DNA of 64,000 nucleotides from Streptomyces megasporus (GCF_000718985.1 NZ_JODL01000024.1:124001-188000), one strand, 5' to 3'. Counted from the first letter of the stretch, positions 7,605-16,341 are shown. The notes: generated from the letters alone by a model not told the origin. Made by a program: numbers and translations.

Positions 7605-8732
7605 GTGTTCCTTGCCCTACGCGATCTGCGCTTCGCCCGCGGTCGCTTCGCCCTGATGGGTGCGGTGGTCGCGCTCATCGCCGTACTCGGCGTACTCCTG
7701 TCCGGACTCGCTTCCGGCCTGGCGGACGCCGGCATATCCGGCCTGCGCGCCCTGCCCGTGACCCATATGGCCTTCGACGAGAAGGCGACCAGCGAACAAT
7801 TCTCCCGTTCGACCGTGGAGCAGGACGACTGGCAGGAGTGGTCCAAGGCCCCGGGCGTGGAGCGGGCGGAACCGTTCGGAAACACCCTGACCAACGCCCA
7901 GGTGACCCAAGGCGCCAAGAAAGGCGAGCAGGTCAACCTCGCCGTCTTCGGCATGGCCCCGGACTCCCCTCTGGCCCCCGATCCCACCGGGGGCAAGAGC
8001 CTGAAGGACGGCGGCCCGGGGATCGTCATCACCCGGGAGATCGCCGACCTGGGCGTGGAGGTCGGAGACGTCCTGACCGCGGACAAGAGCGAAGTGCGGC
8101 TGAAGGTCATCGGCCTGGTCGACGAGGCCGTCTCCTACGGCCACATCGGCGTCGCCTACGCCGACCTCGACACGTGGCGGCACCTGCACTACGGCCTGCC
8201 GGGCGACCTGCCCGAGGCCGCGCTCCGGCAGGCCACGGCCGTCGCCCTGACGTTGAAGGACGGCGCCGACGTCTCCGCCGTGGAGAAGGCCACCGCCACC
8301 CGCGCCGACACCAAGGAGGCCACCTTCGACGCGTCCCCGGGATACGCGGCCGAGTCGAGCACCATGGCCCTGATCAAGGGCTTCCTGTACGCCATCTCCG
8401 CCCTTGTCGTCGGTGCGTTCTTCACCGTCTGGACCGTGCAGCGCAAGGCCGAGATCGCCCTGCTGAAGGCGCTCGGCGCCCCCACCGGGTACATCCTGCG
8501 CGACGCGCTCGCCCAGGTCGTCGTCGTGCTCGTCGGCGCGACGGCCCTCGGCACCGCCATCGGCCTGGCCCTGGGAAGCGCGATGATCGGAAAAGCCCCG
8601 TTCTCCCTCTCCGCCCCCGCCATCGCCACCTCCTCCGGCCTCCTCATCGGGCTCGGAACCGTGGGCGCCGTCGTCGCCGTCCGCCGCATCACCGCCGTCG
8701 ACCCCCTGACCGCTCTGGGAGCCACTCGATGA
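7605..8732 (+). CDS. FtsX/MacB-type ABC transporter permease
   Basis: 375 residues with the FtsX-like layout: one membrane segment near the N-terminus (LMGAVVALIAVLGVLLSG), a ~220-residue extracytoplasmic domain, then three more segments near ~270, ~310 and ~345 (FLYAISALVVGAFFTVWTV; VVVVLVGATALGTAIGLALG; LLIGLGTVGAVVAV). Such permeases power efflux or envelope processes rather than import. The GTG at 7605 was chosen because FLALRDLRFARGRF directly precedes the first membrane helix, and a GGAG lies upstream; longer in-frame extensions are low complexity. Its stop overlaps the ATPase start (ATGA), so the two are translationally coupled and form one transporter. Confidence 0.9.
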   Translation: MFLALRDLRFARGRFALMGAVVALIAVLGVLLSGLASGLADAGISGLRALPVTHMAFDEKATSEQFSRSTVEQDDWQEWSKAPGVERAEPFGNTLTNAQVTQGAKKGEQVNLAVFGMAPDSPLAPDPTGGKSLKDGGPGIVITREIADLGVEVGDVLTADKSEVRLKVIGLVDEAVSYGHIGVAYADLDTWRHLHYGLPGDLPEAALRQATAVALTLKDGADVSAVEKATATRADTKEATFDASPGYAAESSTMALIKGFLYAISALVVGAFFTVWTVQRKAEIALLKALGAPTGYILRDALAQVVVVLVGATALGTAIGLALGSAMIGKAPFSLSAPAIATSSGLLIGLGTVGAVVAVRRITAVDPLTALGATR

Positions 8733-9445
8733 CCACGCCCGCCACCGACCACCGGGCCACTCCGGACGCCGCGGGCTCCGGTGGACTGCGACTGCTCGAC
8801 ATCACCCTCACCCTCGGGGACGGCGACACCGCCGTGACGGCTCTCGACCACGTCGACCTGAACGTCGCTCCCGGGGAGTTCGTCGCGGTCGTCGGCCCCT
8901 CGGGCTCCGGAAAGTCCAGCCTCCTCGCCGTCGCCGGCGGCCTTCAGCGGCCCACCTCGGGCACGGTCCACATCGCCGGCACCGAACTGACCGCCCTGTC
9001 GGACGGAGAGCGCACCGCGGCCCGTCGACGCCACATCGGATTCGTCTTCCAGCAGTCGAATCTGCTGCCTTCCCTGACCGTCAGGGAACAACTCCTGCTG
9101 CCCCTGCACATCGACGGACGCCTCGACGCCGCGGCTCGGGCCCGGGCCGATGAACTCATCGAGGCGGTCGGGCTCTCGCACCGCGCCGACTCCCGGCCGC
9201 ACCAACTGTCCGGGGGCGAACGCCAGCGCACAGGCCTGGCCCGCGCCCTGATGACCTCCCCCGCCGTCCTGCTGGTGGACGAACCCACCTCCGCGCTGGA
9301 CCGCGTACGCTCGGCCGAGGCGGTACGGCTGATCGCCGAGCAGACCCATGAGCGCGGCACCGCCACGGTCATGGTCACCCACGACACGGCGATAATGCAC
9401 ACTGCCGACCGGGTGTACGAGATGGTCGACGGCCGCCTGTCCTGA
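8729..9445 (+). CDS. ABC transporter ATP-binding protein (MacB/LolD type)
   Basis: 238 residues, a single nucleotide-binding domain. Walker A is GPSGSGKSS (~52-60), the Q-loop FVFQQSN, the signature LSGGERQR, Walker B LLVDEPTS and the switch histidine VTHD. The sequence is close to the LolD/MacB/FtsE class that pairs with FtsX-type permeases. It starts with ATG overlapping the permease stop by 4 bp and is followed after 61 bp by a TetR regulator. The three genes probably form one operon. Its substrate could be an antibiotic, peptide or lipid and is not determined by the sequence. Confidence 0.95.
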   Translation: MTTPATDHRATPDAAGSGGLRLLDITLTLGDGDTAVTALDHVDLNVAPGEFVAVVGPSGSGKSSLLAVAGGLQRPTSGTVHIAGTELTALSDGERTAARRRHIGFVFQQSNLLPSLTVREQLLLPLHIDGRLDAAARARADELIEAVGLSHRADSRPHQLSGGERQRTGLARALMTSPAVLLVDEPTSALDRVRSAEAVRLIAEQTHERGTATVMVTHDTAIMHTADRVYEMVDGRLS

Positions 9446-9506
9446 TCGGGGCCGTGGGCCGACGCCTCACTCCCGGCCCCGTTCGCCACCCAGGAGTCCG
9501 TGCCGC

Positions 9507-10118
9507 ATGCCGAAGATCAACGCCCCCACCGTCGCCGAACATCGCGCCCGGCAGCGCGAGGCACTGGTCAGGGCGGCGATCGACATCCTGGTGAGCGAGG
9601 GCGCCGCCGCCGTCACACCCGCGGCGGTCGGCGCCCGTGCGGGTCTGGCCCGCTCCAGCGTGTACCAGTACTTCGACTCCTCGGCGGCCTTGCTGGCCAC
9701 CATCACCGAGGAGGCCTTCCGGCGCTCCAACGAAGCACTCGCCAACGCCATGGCCGCCGCGAACGGCCCGGTGGAACGCGTCGAGGCGTTCTTCAGGGAA
9801 AGCCTCCGCCTCGGCGCCGAAGGAGCGCACCGGCCCGCCGCCGCCCTCATGAACGCCGGCCTCCCTCCCGCCTGCCAGGAACGGCTGATGGGGCTCCACC
9901 TGGAACAGGTCGAACCGTTCCGCGCGGCCGTCCGGCACATCGGTGTTCCCGACCCCGCGCTCACGGCGGACCTGATGGCCGGGATGCTGCACACGGCCCT
10001 TGCCGCCGTCGACCGCGGCGTCCCGCTCCACACGGTCACGGAGCGCACCCTCGCACTGGTACGGCGCTGCCTTGCTCCGGCCGACAGCACGGTCGGCGAA
10101 CGTCGGGAAGACCACTGA
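9507..10118 (+). CDS. TetR-family transcriptional regulator
   Basis: 203 residues. The N-terminal helix-turn-helix (~18-62) reads ALVRAAIDILVSEGAAAVT, then PAAVGARAGLARSSVYQYF, a standard TetR DNA-binding region. The C-terminal ~135 residues are the ligand/dimer domain. As the last gene of the permease/ATPase operon it is a likely local repressor released by the transported compound; the candidate operator is the 8-4-8 inverted repeat at 7485-7504. Confidence 0.93.
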   Translation: MPKINAPTVAEHRARQREALVRAAIDILVSEGAAAVTPAAVGARAGLARSSVYQYFDSSAALLATITEEAFRRSNEALANAMAAANGPVERVEAFFRESLRLGAEGAHRPAAALMNAGLPPACQERLMGLHLEQVEPFRAAVRHIGVPDPALTADLMAGMLHTALAAVDRGVPLHTVTERTLALVRRCLAPADSTVGERREDH

Positions 10119-10467
10119 GAACTTCCCGTGGCTTCGAAGAAGCCGACCCGTGGTCGTCTCGGAACGGTCCTTGCCGGAGCAGGACCGACAACAGGTCGCC
10201 GGCCCTCCACCGATCCCGCACCGGTTCTCGGAACCCGTCGCCCAGAAGCGAGACGGACCTCTTCCGGGACTTGCACCGCGCGAAAGCCCGGCCCCCATGG
10301 CAGGCCCTCGCCGCTGCCCCCTCAGCCGACCGTTCGGACGCCGCTTCGATCACAGCGAGCCCCTGGTCGCTTCGCGGCGGCTTCGGGAGAACAGGGCCGG
10401 GTCGGCGCGGAGCCGTGACACGGGCCGGGATGTCCGGCCGACGCGACTTCTGGTGAGGCGCGGTGGG
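10119..10467. other. Intergenic region, no gene recognised
   Basis: About 350 bp between the TetR gene and the promoter of the Cip1-like gene. Frames on both strands have unnatural composition. A small hairpin (GGCTTC/GAAGCC, 10130-10144) just after the TetR stop may be a weak terminator. Confidence 0.4.
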
Positions 10468-10496
10468 TTGCCGTAGGGTGCCGGACGACCGTCAAT
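10468..10496 (+). promoter_or_regulatory. Probable promoter of the Cip1-like gene
   Basis: -35 TTGCCG (10468-10473), 17-bp spacer, -10 GTCAAT (10491-10496). The -10 is weak, but the CebR box begins on its last base, which is a typical repressor arrangement. Confidence 0.45.
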
Positions 10497-10509
10497 GGGA
10501 GCGCTCCCA
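10496..10509. promoter_or_regulatory. CebR-type operator, perfect palindrome
   Basis: TGGGAGCGCTCCCA, 30 bp upstream of the ATG at 10539. It is followed at once by AAGAGCGTTCCCG, which could be a degenerate second half-site. Placement fits repression of the secreted Cip1-like gene. Confidence 0.85.
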
Positions 10510-10538
10510 AGAGCGTTCCCGTCTCCCCTGGAGGTTCC

Positions 10539-11405
10539 ATGCGCCCGCGTCTTCCCGCACCCCGCCGCCTGTCGCGCCCGTCCCGTCTGCTCGGCGCCCT
10601 CGCCCTCGCCCTGGCCGCCGTCACGACCGTGGCCGCCACGGGCGGCGCCGCACCCGCGCACGACCGCCACGGCGACCGCCCGCACCACGGTTGCCGGGCC
10701 GACGACGCGCTGCTGTTCTGCGAGGACTTCGAGGACTTACCGCGCGGCGCCGGCACCAGCCCGGACTGGGGCGTGGACACCCGGCACGGCACGCTGACCG
10801 TCGAACGCGACCGCCGCCACGGCGGCAAGCACCTCCCGGGTCAGGTGCTGCGCCTGCGCACCCAGGGCAACGGGCACGCCTTCCTGGAGGTCGACGACTT
10901 CGACGCCCCCGGCAACAGCTTCTTCGGCCGGATGCGGGTGCGTGTCGACGCCTTCCCCACCGCCCCGGACTGGGCCCACTTCACCCTGGTGGAGGCCGCC
11001 GGGCGCGGCGACGGCAGCGTGGTCCGCCCCATCGGCGGCCAGTACGTGCCGACCGTCGGCGGCGGGACACACCTGTGGGGCGTGGGCTCCGACGGCGGCC
11101 CGACGGGCGACTGGACCGACTGGCGCGAGTCCGCTCCGGCCGAGGCCGGGAGGTGGACGTGCCTGGAGTGGGAGATGGACGCCTCCGACAACCGCGTCTC
11201 GGTGTGGATCGACGGGAAGCCCAAGCCCGACCTGACCGTCACCACCACCCGCCACGGCGGCAACCCCGTCGACTTCGTCTTCCCCGACGTCGACACCGTC
11301 CGCATCGGCTGGCAGCTCTACCAGGGCGACCCCACCCCGGACTCCTACGACCTGCTCCTGGACGACCTGGCGCTCTCCACGGAGCGCGTGGGCTGCGGCC
11401 GTTGA
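10539..11405 (+). CDS. Secreted Cip1-like / polysaccharide-lyase-like jelly-roll protein
   Basis: 288 residues. A classical signal peptide (Arg-rich start, then LLGALALALAAVTTVAAT, cut near residue 40) indicates secretion. The mature part starts with a Cys-containing CRADDALLFCEDFEDL and continues with motifs such as DWAHFTLVEAAGRGD, HLWGVGSDGG, WTCLEWEMD and VSVWIDGKP. This reminds me of Cip1 of Trichoderma reesei (cellulose-induced protein, PL20-like beta-jelly roll) and its bacterial relatives. That family assignment is from memory and is the uncertain step. The GGAGG ribosome site precedes the ATG, and a perfect CebR box sits on the promoter, so expression should follow cellobiose. It stands alone: the next gene converges from the other strand. 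Confidence 0.75.
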   Translation: MRPRLPAPRRLSRPSRLLGALALALAAVTTVAATGGAAPAHDRHGDRPHHGCRADDALLFCEDFEDLPRGAGTSPDWGVDTRHGTLTVERDRRHGGKHLPGQVLRLRTQGNGHAFLEVDDFDAPGNSFFGRMRVRVDAFPTAPDWAHFTLVEAAGRGDGSVVRPIGGQYVPTVGGGTHLWGVGSDGGPTGDWTDWRESAPAEAGRWTCLEWEMDASDNRVSVWIDGKPKPDLTVTTTRHGGNPVDFVFPDVDTVRIGWQLYQGDPTPDSYDLLLDDLALSTERVGCGR

Positions 11406-11432
11406 TCCCCGTGCCCGAAACGGATCCCACGA

Positions 11433-11460
11433 AGGCCCGGGCCGGCCACGGTCCGGGCCT
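11433..11460. terminator. Bidirectional terminator hairpin
   Basis: Arms AGGCCCGG and CCGGGCCT with three more inner pairs (one G-U). It lies between the convergent Cip1-like gene and the 158-residue nucleotide-binding gene. Confidence 0.6.
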
Positions 11461-11468
11461 CGCATCCG

Positions 11469-11945
11469 TCAATCCCGGGACGCCCCCTCGGGCCACAACA
11501 CCCGGACGGGGACGCCGACGCGACGTGCGTGGGCCACCGCGTCGGCCGTGCCGCCGTGGCCACGGGCCGGTTTGCCGTCCCACACGGCGAGCAGCACGTC
11601 GACCATGCCGACGAGGAGTTCACTGCCCGCCTGGTGGGCGTGGGAACCCGACTCGACCAGCCCGGTGCGGTGCACCTCGACCGCACGCCGCAGCAGACCG
11701 TCGTAGGTGGGGTGGTGCCAGTCGGGCAGATCGTCGCGGTACTCCTCGGCCGGCAGGACGGCCTCCAGCCGCCCGCCGTGGTCGAGGACGATCTCGGCGA
11801 ACCACGCGTCGGGCCCGTCCGCCAGACAGGACACCCCCACCAACTCCCCCGCCGGATACCGCCGCACCTCCGCGCTCACCATGCCGCGCACCCGCTCGGC
11901 GACCGGTTCGGGCAGCCCGCGGTGCCCGGTGATCCCCATCCGCAT
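11469..11945 (-). CDS. Small Rossmann-type (SLOG/LOG-like) protein, function unknown
   Basis: 158 residues. The N-terminal MRMGITGHRGLPEPV and the later LLVGMVDVLLAVWDGKPARGHGGTAD (shown here in two parts: the strand ...DVLLAVWDG and the glycine-rich GHGGTAD) resemble the SLOG/YpsA-like nucleotide-binding superfamily. Proteins of this fold bind nucleotide-derived ligands or cleave them. No partner effector gene is adjacent, so a defence role cannot be argued. ATG start; the gene converges on the Cip1-like gene across a hairpin. Confidence 0.7.
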   Translation of the reverse strand: MRMGITGHRGLPEPVAERVRGMVSAEVRRYPAGELVGVSCLADGPDAWFAEIVLDHGGRLEAVLPAEEYRDDLPDWHHPTYDGLLRRAVEVHRTGLVESGSHAHQAGSELLVGMVDVLLAVWDGKPARGHGGTADAVAHARRVGVPVRVLWPEGASRD

Positions 11946-12080
11946 GGTCGTCCCTTCCTTCCCTCGCTCGGCATGGGAGACATCACGCGGCTTGTCCCCG
12001 CCGAACTCCCATTCCTTGAAGGTGTGTCGCCCTCGTCGCCAGGCTGAACCGTCGCATCCGGACAGACCGGTGAACGCCGC

Positions 12081-12986
12081 TCACAGTATGTTCCACCGCA
12101 GTCGGGTGTCCGAGTTCCGCAGCCCCACGATGCGGCGTTCCACCTCGGCCATGGCCCCGGGGGTGCGGGCCGCCTTGCGGGCGTTGGTGGTGATCATCCG
12201 CAGTTCCCGGACGTCCCGCAGGACGGGATACCCGGGCCAGTCCGTGACGTCGTGGCCGTACGCCTCCGCGAAGCTCCTGTAGTGCTCGGAGCCGTGGCCG
12301 AAGCGACGGCAGTGGATCTCGATGGTCGTCAGGTCCCATTCGGGCCGGCCCCAGACCACGGTGTCCCAGTCGCACAGCACGATCCGGTCGCCGTCGTACA
12401 GGGCGTTGCGGTGCTGGGGGTCTCCCTGGAGGACGGCCCGAGGAAGTTCGTAGGAGACGTCCGCGAGTTGTTCCTCCAGTCGGTCCACACGCTGCGAGAG
12501 GAAGCGGAGTGCTTCCTCCGGCAGCGTGGTGATCGCCGCGAGGGAGGCACGGATCGCCGAGACGTTGTCCAACTGCCTGAGCCGAAACGGCGGAGCGGGT
12601 AGTCGGTGCAGAGCATGCAGTGGTTCGGCGATCCGTGCCGCGAGCACCGGGGTGTCGGGCTGGGGAAGGTACGTCCAGAAGGTGACCGGGTGGCCGTCGA
12701 CGACGACGGGTTGCTCCGGGACGGGGTACAGCGGGGCCGTGGGGAAACCGCGCTCCATCAGCCACCGTACGAAGCGGACGGTGTGCTGGACTCCGGCCAG
12801 GCGCGAGCCTCGCTGGGCGATCTTGACGACGACGGGCGCGCGGGTGAGGCGCACGACGGCGTTGGTGTGGCCGCGCAGGAGCACCGCGTCCGTGGCGTCC
12901 AGTCCGGCCGCCTCGCATGCGCGTTCCAGGACGTGACGCATCTCGGACTCGACGAAGCCTCCGTGGAGGGGCATCGGTTCAGTCAT
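12081..12986 (-). CDS. Aminoglycoside phosphotransferase-family kinase
   Basis: 301 residues with the protein-kinase-like APH fold. Visible are the nucleotide-lobe lysine region (VVVKIA), the catalytic loop LQGDPQHRNALY (Asp and Asn of the HGD-x4-N type) and the metal-binding LCDWD. Family members phosphorylate small molecules such as antibiotics, choline or homoserine; no substrate is indicated. I chose the ATG at 12986 (MTEPMPLHGG), since the in-frame region upstream overlaps the neighbouring gene and lacks coding character. It follows the TPR regulator-like gene by 32 bp on the same strand, so the two are likely cotranscribed. Confidence 0.85.
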   Translation of the reverse strand: MTEPMPLHGGFVESEMRHVLERACEAAGLDATDAVLLRGHTNAVVRLTRAPVVVKIAQRGSRLAGVQHTVRFVRWLMERGFPTAPLYPVPEQPVVVDGHPVTFWTYLPQPDTPVLAARIAEPLHALHRLPAPPFRLRQLDNVSAIRASLAAITTLPEEALRFLSQRVDRLEEQLADVSYELPRAVLQGDPQHRNALYDGDRIVLCDWDTVVWGRPEWDLTTIEIHCRRFGHGSEHYRSFAEAYGHDVTDWPGYPVLRDVRELRMITTNARKAARTPGAMAEVERRIVGLRNSDTRLRWNIL

Positions 12987-13018
12987 GGGCCAAGGCTGAC
13001 CGACGGCTCGTGTGCCTG

Positions 13019-14176
13019 TCACGCCGTCCCCGACGGAAGTGCCAGGATCTCGCCCAACTCCCGTACGGCCCGGGCGGACCTCATCGAAGGCGGCAGCACG
13101 TCGATGACGTGGTGCGCCCGTGCTTCCAGGATCGTCGTCCGGTGAGCGGGAGGTACCTGGAGATACGCCGCTCCGGCCAACCGGCACGCTTCGGTCAGGT
13201 TCCGCTCCCGGGCCAGGCTGATGGCCTGCTCCAGCCTGAGCAGTGCCGGATCGATGCCGCTCCGGCTCGGATACAGGTCCAACGCCTGCCGTTGGACCTC
13301 ACGGGCCTGACGGCCGCGGCCGAGGAAGGTGTGGACGCCGCTGAGGTAGAGCAACAACCGGCGTTCGGGAAAGGCGAAGGCGTCTTCCACCGGCCCGTGC
13401 TCGCACTTCTCGAACACCGTGTACGCGTGACGGAGCGCGCGCTCCGCGCCGGTGGCCTCACCCTGTCTGGCGAGCGCCCGCGCTTCGGCGGCCGCGGCAA
13501 AAGCTCCCGTGATGCTGAAGCGGTGACGCAGAAGCATCCGGGCTTCCCGGGCCAGGGAGACGGCGGATTCCAACGGCCCGTAGTAGTACGGCAGCATCGC
13601 GGCCTGGGCACGCACCCTGGCCCGGATCTCGATGTTCCCGCTGTCGTCCGCCGCCGTGCGGGCAGTGGCGTACCACGCGCGGGACTGCCTCAGGCGGCCC
13701 AGTTTCATCAGGCAGTCGGCGACGAGGGTCGCCAGGAGAGCGATCATCTCCGACAGTCGTACCTGTACCGCCGCGGGTTGGCGTTCGGCCGCCAGGGTCC
13801 GGACCTCTTCCAGATCCGTGAGCAGCATCCCCAGCATCGGCTCCGGCGGTGTGGAGATGTACTGTCCGCGCAGCCACAGCAGACGCTCGTCGAGCAGGTC
13901 CAGTTGACCGGAAGTGACACCGGCGGACGCCAACGTTCGATCGACGGAGCGGCGGACGGCCCCTGCCAGTCGATCGACGGGATCATCCACGTCGATGGCG
14001 ACCGAATCACTCACCGGCCGGCAGGCAACGGGAGAGTTCCCGTCGTCTCCCTCTTGGACATGCGCCGCCGCAGGTGGAAGGACCCGTACCGCCGACCGGG
14101 AAGAACGGCTGTAGTCCCCGACCAGACCAAGACTTTGGGAATCGGTTCGGTACAGACGGCAGAGGAGATCCACCAT
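13019..14176 (-). CDS. TPR-repeat protein resembling the C-terminal half of an XRE-family regulator
   Basis: About 385 residues with the helical TPR-like pattern found after the helix-turn-helix in large Streptomyces XRE regulators (ATLVADCLMKLGRLRQSRAW, ALRHAYTVFEKCEHGPVED). The proposed start MVDLLCRLYRTDSQSLGL looks like the end of such an HTH domain, so the DNA-binding part appears to be missing. No ribosome site supports this ATG; an in-frame upstream start at 14329 would add only unnatural sequence. It may be a truncated regulator, or one with a diverged start. It is transcribed towards the APH-like kinase gene, 32 bp downstream. Confidence 0.6.
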   Translation of the reverse strand: MVDLLCRLYRTDSQSLGLVGDYSRSSRSAVRVLPPAAAHVQEGDDGNSPVACRPVSDSVAIDVDDPVDRLAGAVRRSVDRTLASAGVTSGQLDLLDERLLWLRGQYISTPPEPMLGMLLTDLEEVRTLAAERQPAAVQVRLSEMIALLATLVADCLMKLGRLRQSRAWYATARTAADDSGNIEIRARVRAQAAMLPYYYGPLESAVSLAREARMLLRHRFSITGAFAAAAEARALARQGEATGAERALRHAYTVFEKCEHGPVEDAFAFPERRLLLYLSGVHTFLGRGRQAREVQRQALDLYPSRSGIDPALLRLEQAISLARERNLTEACRLAGAAYLQVPPAHRTTILEARAHHVIDVLPPSMRSARAVRELGEILALPSGTA

Positions 14177-14295
14177 GCGAGAAGCGACGATGCACAAGGT
14201 TCCGGGGCGTCGTGGCCGGATTGGCCCCTTGTAGGGCCTTCGTGCGCGTGTCACACAGTTGAGAGGCAGGTCGTCAGGCAGAGGGGGGACGCTGC

Positions 14296-14922
14296 ATGTC
14301 CGAGTTGGGTGGCGGTCCGAAAGGGCCATCGGAGTGGGCTGTCGGGCGGTTCGGACAACAGGCCGGCAAGGTTGCAGCGGAAGTTCCGGTGCGACTAGCC
14401 AAGGCGCACGCGAAGGCTCACGCCACGCACCTCACAGCCGGCCTGAAGAAGCGGAGTCCATATGGTGTCACTCTCGCGGAGGCTGTGCGTGAGAACCTGG
14501 CGGACATGGCACGGGAACTGGGCGAGTCCGTGCGCGACGTGCGCGGATACGAGTACGCAGTGATCAACGAGCACGCCCTCTTCCCCTACAGGTACGCGGA
14601 CCGGCTGAGGCCCCTTGATCGTGCTCGACTGCCATCCAACGCTTCCCCTACACGCCGTCGACTGTTCTGGGCACACGGTCCGCAGCCGCCGGAGGGGCTG
14701 TTCGAGCTCGATGACAACCTGACAACGGAGGAGTACCTAGAGCTGCACGAGGCGTTCGAGGAACTGGGGGCCTCCACGAAGCTCGTCTGTGTGTTCTTCA
14801 CAGCCGACGTGGAGAGCGGCATCCATGTCATCCACTGGGGAGAAGCCCACCTTGAACCTGATCGCACCTTCACGTGGCCCTACAGTGAACAGCTTTCGGT
14901 TGCTTCCGTGCCGCTTGAGTGA
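14296..14922 (+). CDS. Orphan 208-residue protein
   Basis: I do not recognise this protein. It has an ATG start after a GGGGGGA ribosome site, a basic N-terminal ~60 residues (many Lys, His and Ala), then an acidic C-terminal half (LFELDDNLTTEEYLELHEAFEE shown only in part here: residues around LTTEEYLELHEAFEEL), ending in HVIHWGEAHLEPDRTF. There is no signal peptide or membrane segment. Codon third-position GC is clearly lower than in neighbouring housekeeping genes, as it also is in the adjacent TPR gene, which suggests acquisition. It diverges from the TPR gene and has no downstream partner. Confidence 0.65.
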   Translation: MSELGGGPKGPSEWAVGRFGQQAGKVAAEVPVRLAKAHAKAHATHLTAGLKKRSPYGVTLAEAVRENLADMARELGESVRDVRGYEYAVINEHALFPYRYADRLRPLDRARLPSNASPTRRRLFWAHGPQPPEGLFELDDNLTTEEYLELHEAFEELGASTKLVCVFFTADVESGIHVIHWGEAHLEPDRTFTWPYSEQLSVASVPLE

Positions 14923-15352
14923 CGGGGCAGGGCTGTCGTTGTCTGTTCGGTGCCGGGCGCGAGTCATCTGATCCCCGAACCATCTGTGGGCCGTACGAGG
15001 GTGGTCAGCGATAGCAGAGGGCGGCCGAGAACGACGACGCGCTCCTGATGCGCGACCACGACTTGATCAGCGACCCGCAGACGGTTGTCATCGTGAGGGC
15101 TCAGCAGCGTGCAGCGGAGCAACACCACCGTAGGCTACGGCGACCGGCAATGCGCCGATGCTTCGCGAAGTGACATCAGCAGATGACATCAACGTCCCCG
15201 GACAGCAGCGGAAAGAGACAGCCGCACGAGGACCGGGAACTCTGTCAGGGCACAAGATCCGGGCAGGCCGCGCAGCGCGGTGATCGAACTCCTGAAGCGG
15301 TGCTCTGGGAGGAGGGTCGCGACGCGACGGCCGCGGCGGCTGTCATCATGCG
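14923..15352. other. 430-bp region without a convincing gene
   Basis: Base composition is lower in GC than the surroundings. A short frame near 15047-15172 encodes MRDHDLISDPQTVVIVRAQQ and about 20 more residues, closed upstream by a stop. It could be debris of an older gene. Nothing else is recognised. Confidence 0.35.
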
Positions 15353-15637
15353 GTGACAGGCGGGCAGCTACCGGCAGGGTGGACTCTGGAGGCGATCCGC
15401 GACGTCTCCGGCGATCGCGAGGCCGTGGTGCTCGACACCGATCGTGTGGTGACATGGCGGGGCCGGCCGGGGCAGGACGAACGGCTCCGGCCCCGGATCG
15501 TCCTGGGGTTTCACGGACTGTGTCTGGTGCAGCCGGTCGACGATGAGGACTGGTACATGGGCAGCCTGTACGAGGACGGCAGCGTCGACTGTTGGAGCGC
15601 CTACGACGACCTCCACGCGGCCCTTCGCGGCCTGTGA
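15353..15637 (+). CDS. Small conserved-looking hypothetical protein, 94 residues
   Basis: Starts with GTG. Contains DREAVVLDTDRVVTWRGRPG and GFHGLCLVQPVDDEDWYMGS, an all-beta-looking, Trp-rich small protein with no signal peptide. I recall similar short proteins in Streptomyces genomes but no function. It is followed by a strong bidirectional hairpin shared with the convergent HD-domain gene. Confidence 0.6.
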   Translation: MTGGQLPAGWTLEAIRDVSGDREAVVLDTDRVVTWRGRPGQDERLRPRIVLGFHGLCLVQPVDDEDWYMGSLYEDGSVDCWSAYDDLHAALRGL

Positions 15638-15708
15638 CCCATAAGGCCTCCGCTCCAGCCGGCACAACCTCGGCCGTCTCGGTCTTCGATTCGCCCGTCG
15701 CGTCTACC

Positions 15709-15748
15709 CCCGTCCGGTGGCGCGTCTTGGTCGCCGCCACCGGACGGG
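15709..15748. terminator. Bidirectional terminator, 14-bp perfect arms
   Basis: CCCGTCCGGTGGCG and its complement with a 12-nt loop, between the 94-residue gene and the convergent HD-domain gene. Confidence 0.75.
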
Positions 15749-15765
15749 CGTGCCCCGCAAGGGTC

Positions 15766-16341
15766 TCAGCGCAGGTAGGTCCGCTGCCATTCGGTGATGG
15801 GCATGCCCTCCGCCGCCTCGGCGAGAGTCCGTGCGGAGGGCGTCTTCAGCTTCGCGCGGGTGGTGTCCACCCACTCCCGGGCATTGGTATAGCCCTGTTC
15901 CAGGTACTCCAACCCCTGGATCACGCACTCCAGCTTGTCGGCGTCGTGTGCGACGAGCACTTCCGGCGAGTCGCCGTTCTCGTACTCGTGGACCACGGCC
16001 TTGATGCCCTCGGCGACGGCGGGGTGCGCGTCCGCGACCTGGTCGGCGGTGACCTTCTCGTTCGAGGCCGCCTGGAGGTAGCGCCGGCCGATCCACGGGA
16101 TGTCGCCGACCCGGGTCTCCTGAGTGTCGTGGAAGGTGCACAGCAAGGCGACCTTGGCGGGATCGGCGCCTTCCATCATGGCCAGTACGGCGCCGATGAC
16201 GGCGGTGCGGAAGGAGTGCTCGGCAATGGTCTCGGGATCCTTCACACCGGCGATCCACCAGCCACTCCGCCTGCCGCGCTTGAGGGCGCCCATCTCCATC
16301 AGATAGCCGACGGTCCCCTTGGCGGCCTGCTCGTCAGTCAT
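15766..16341 (-). CDS. HD-domain hydrolase (YfbR/HDDC2-like 5'-deoxynucleotidase family)
   Basis: 191 residues. The metal-binding HD pattern is visible as AEHSFRTAVIGAVLA, then CTFHDTQETRVGDIP with the His-Asp pair, and AHDADKLECVIQGLEY further on. This spacing matches the short HD proteins related to E. coli YfbR and human HDDC2, which remove phosphate from deoxynucleoside 5'-monophosphates. Cytoplasmic, single domain. It stands alone on its strand and shares a terminator with the gene converging on it. The nucleotide specificity is inferred from the family only. Confidence 0.85.
   Translation of the reverse strand: MTDEQAAKGTVGYLMEMGALKRGRRSGWWIAGVKDPETIAEHSFRTAVIGAVLAMMEGADPAKVALLCTFHDTQETRVGDIPWIGRRYLQAASNEKVTADQVADAHPAVAEGIKAVVHEYENGDSPEVLVAHDADKLECVIQGLEYLEQGYTNAREWVDTTRAKLKTPSARTLAEAAEGMPITEWQRTYLR

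Noticed and set aside
11469..11945. SLOG-like protein as part of an anti-phage signalling system
   Set aside because: No adjacent effector, nuclease, membrane pore or cyclase gene is present; context does not support it.
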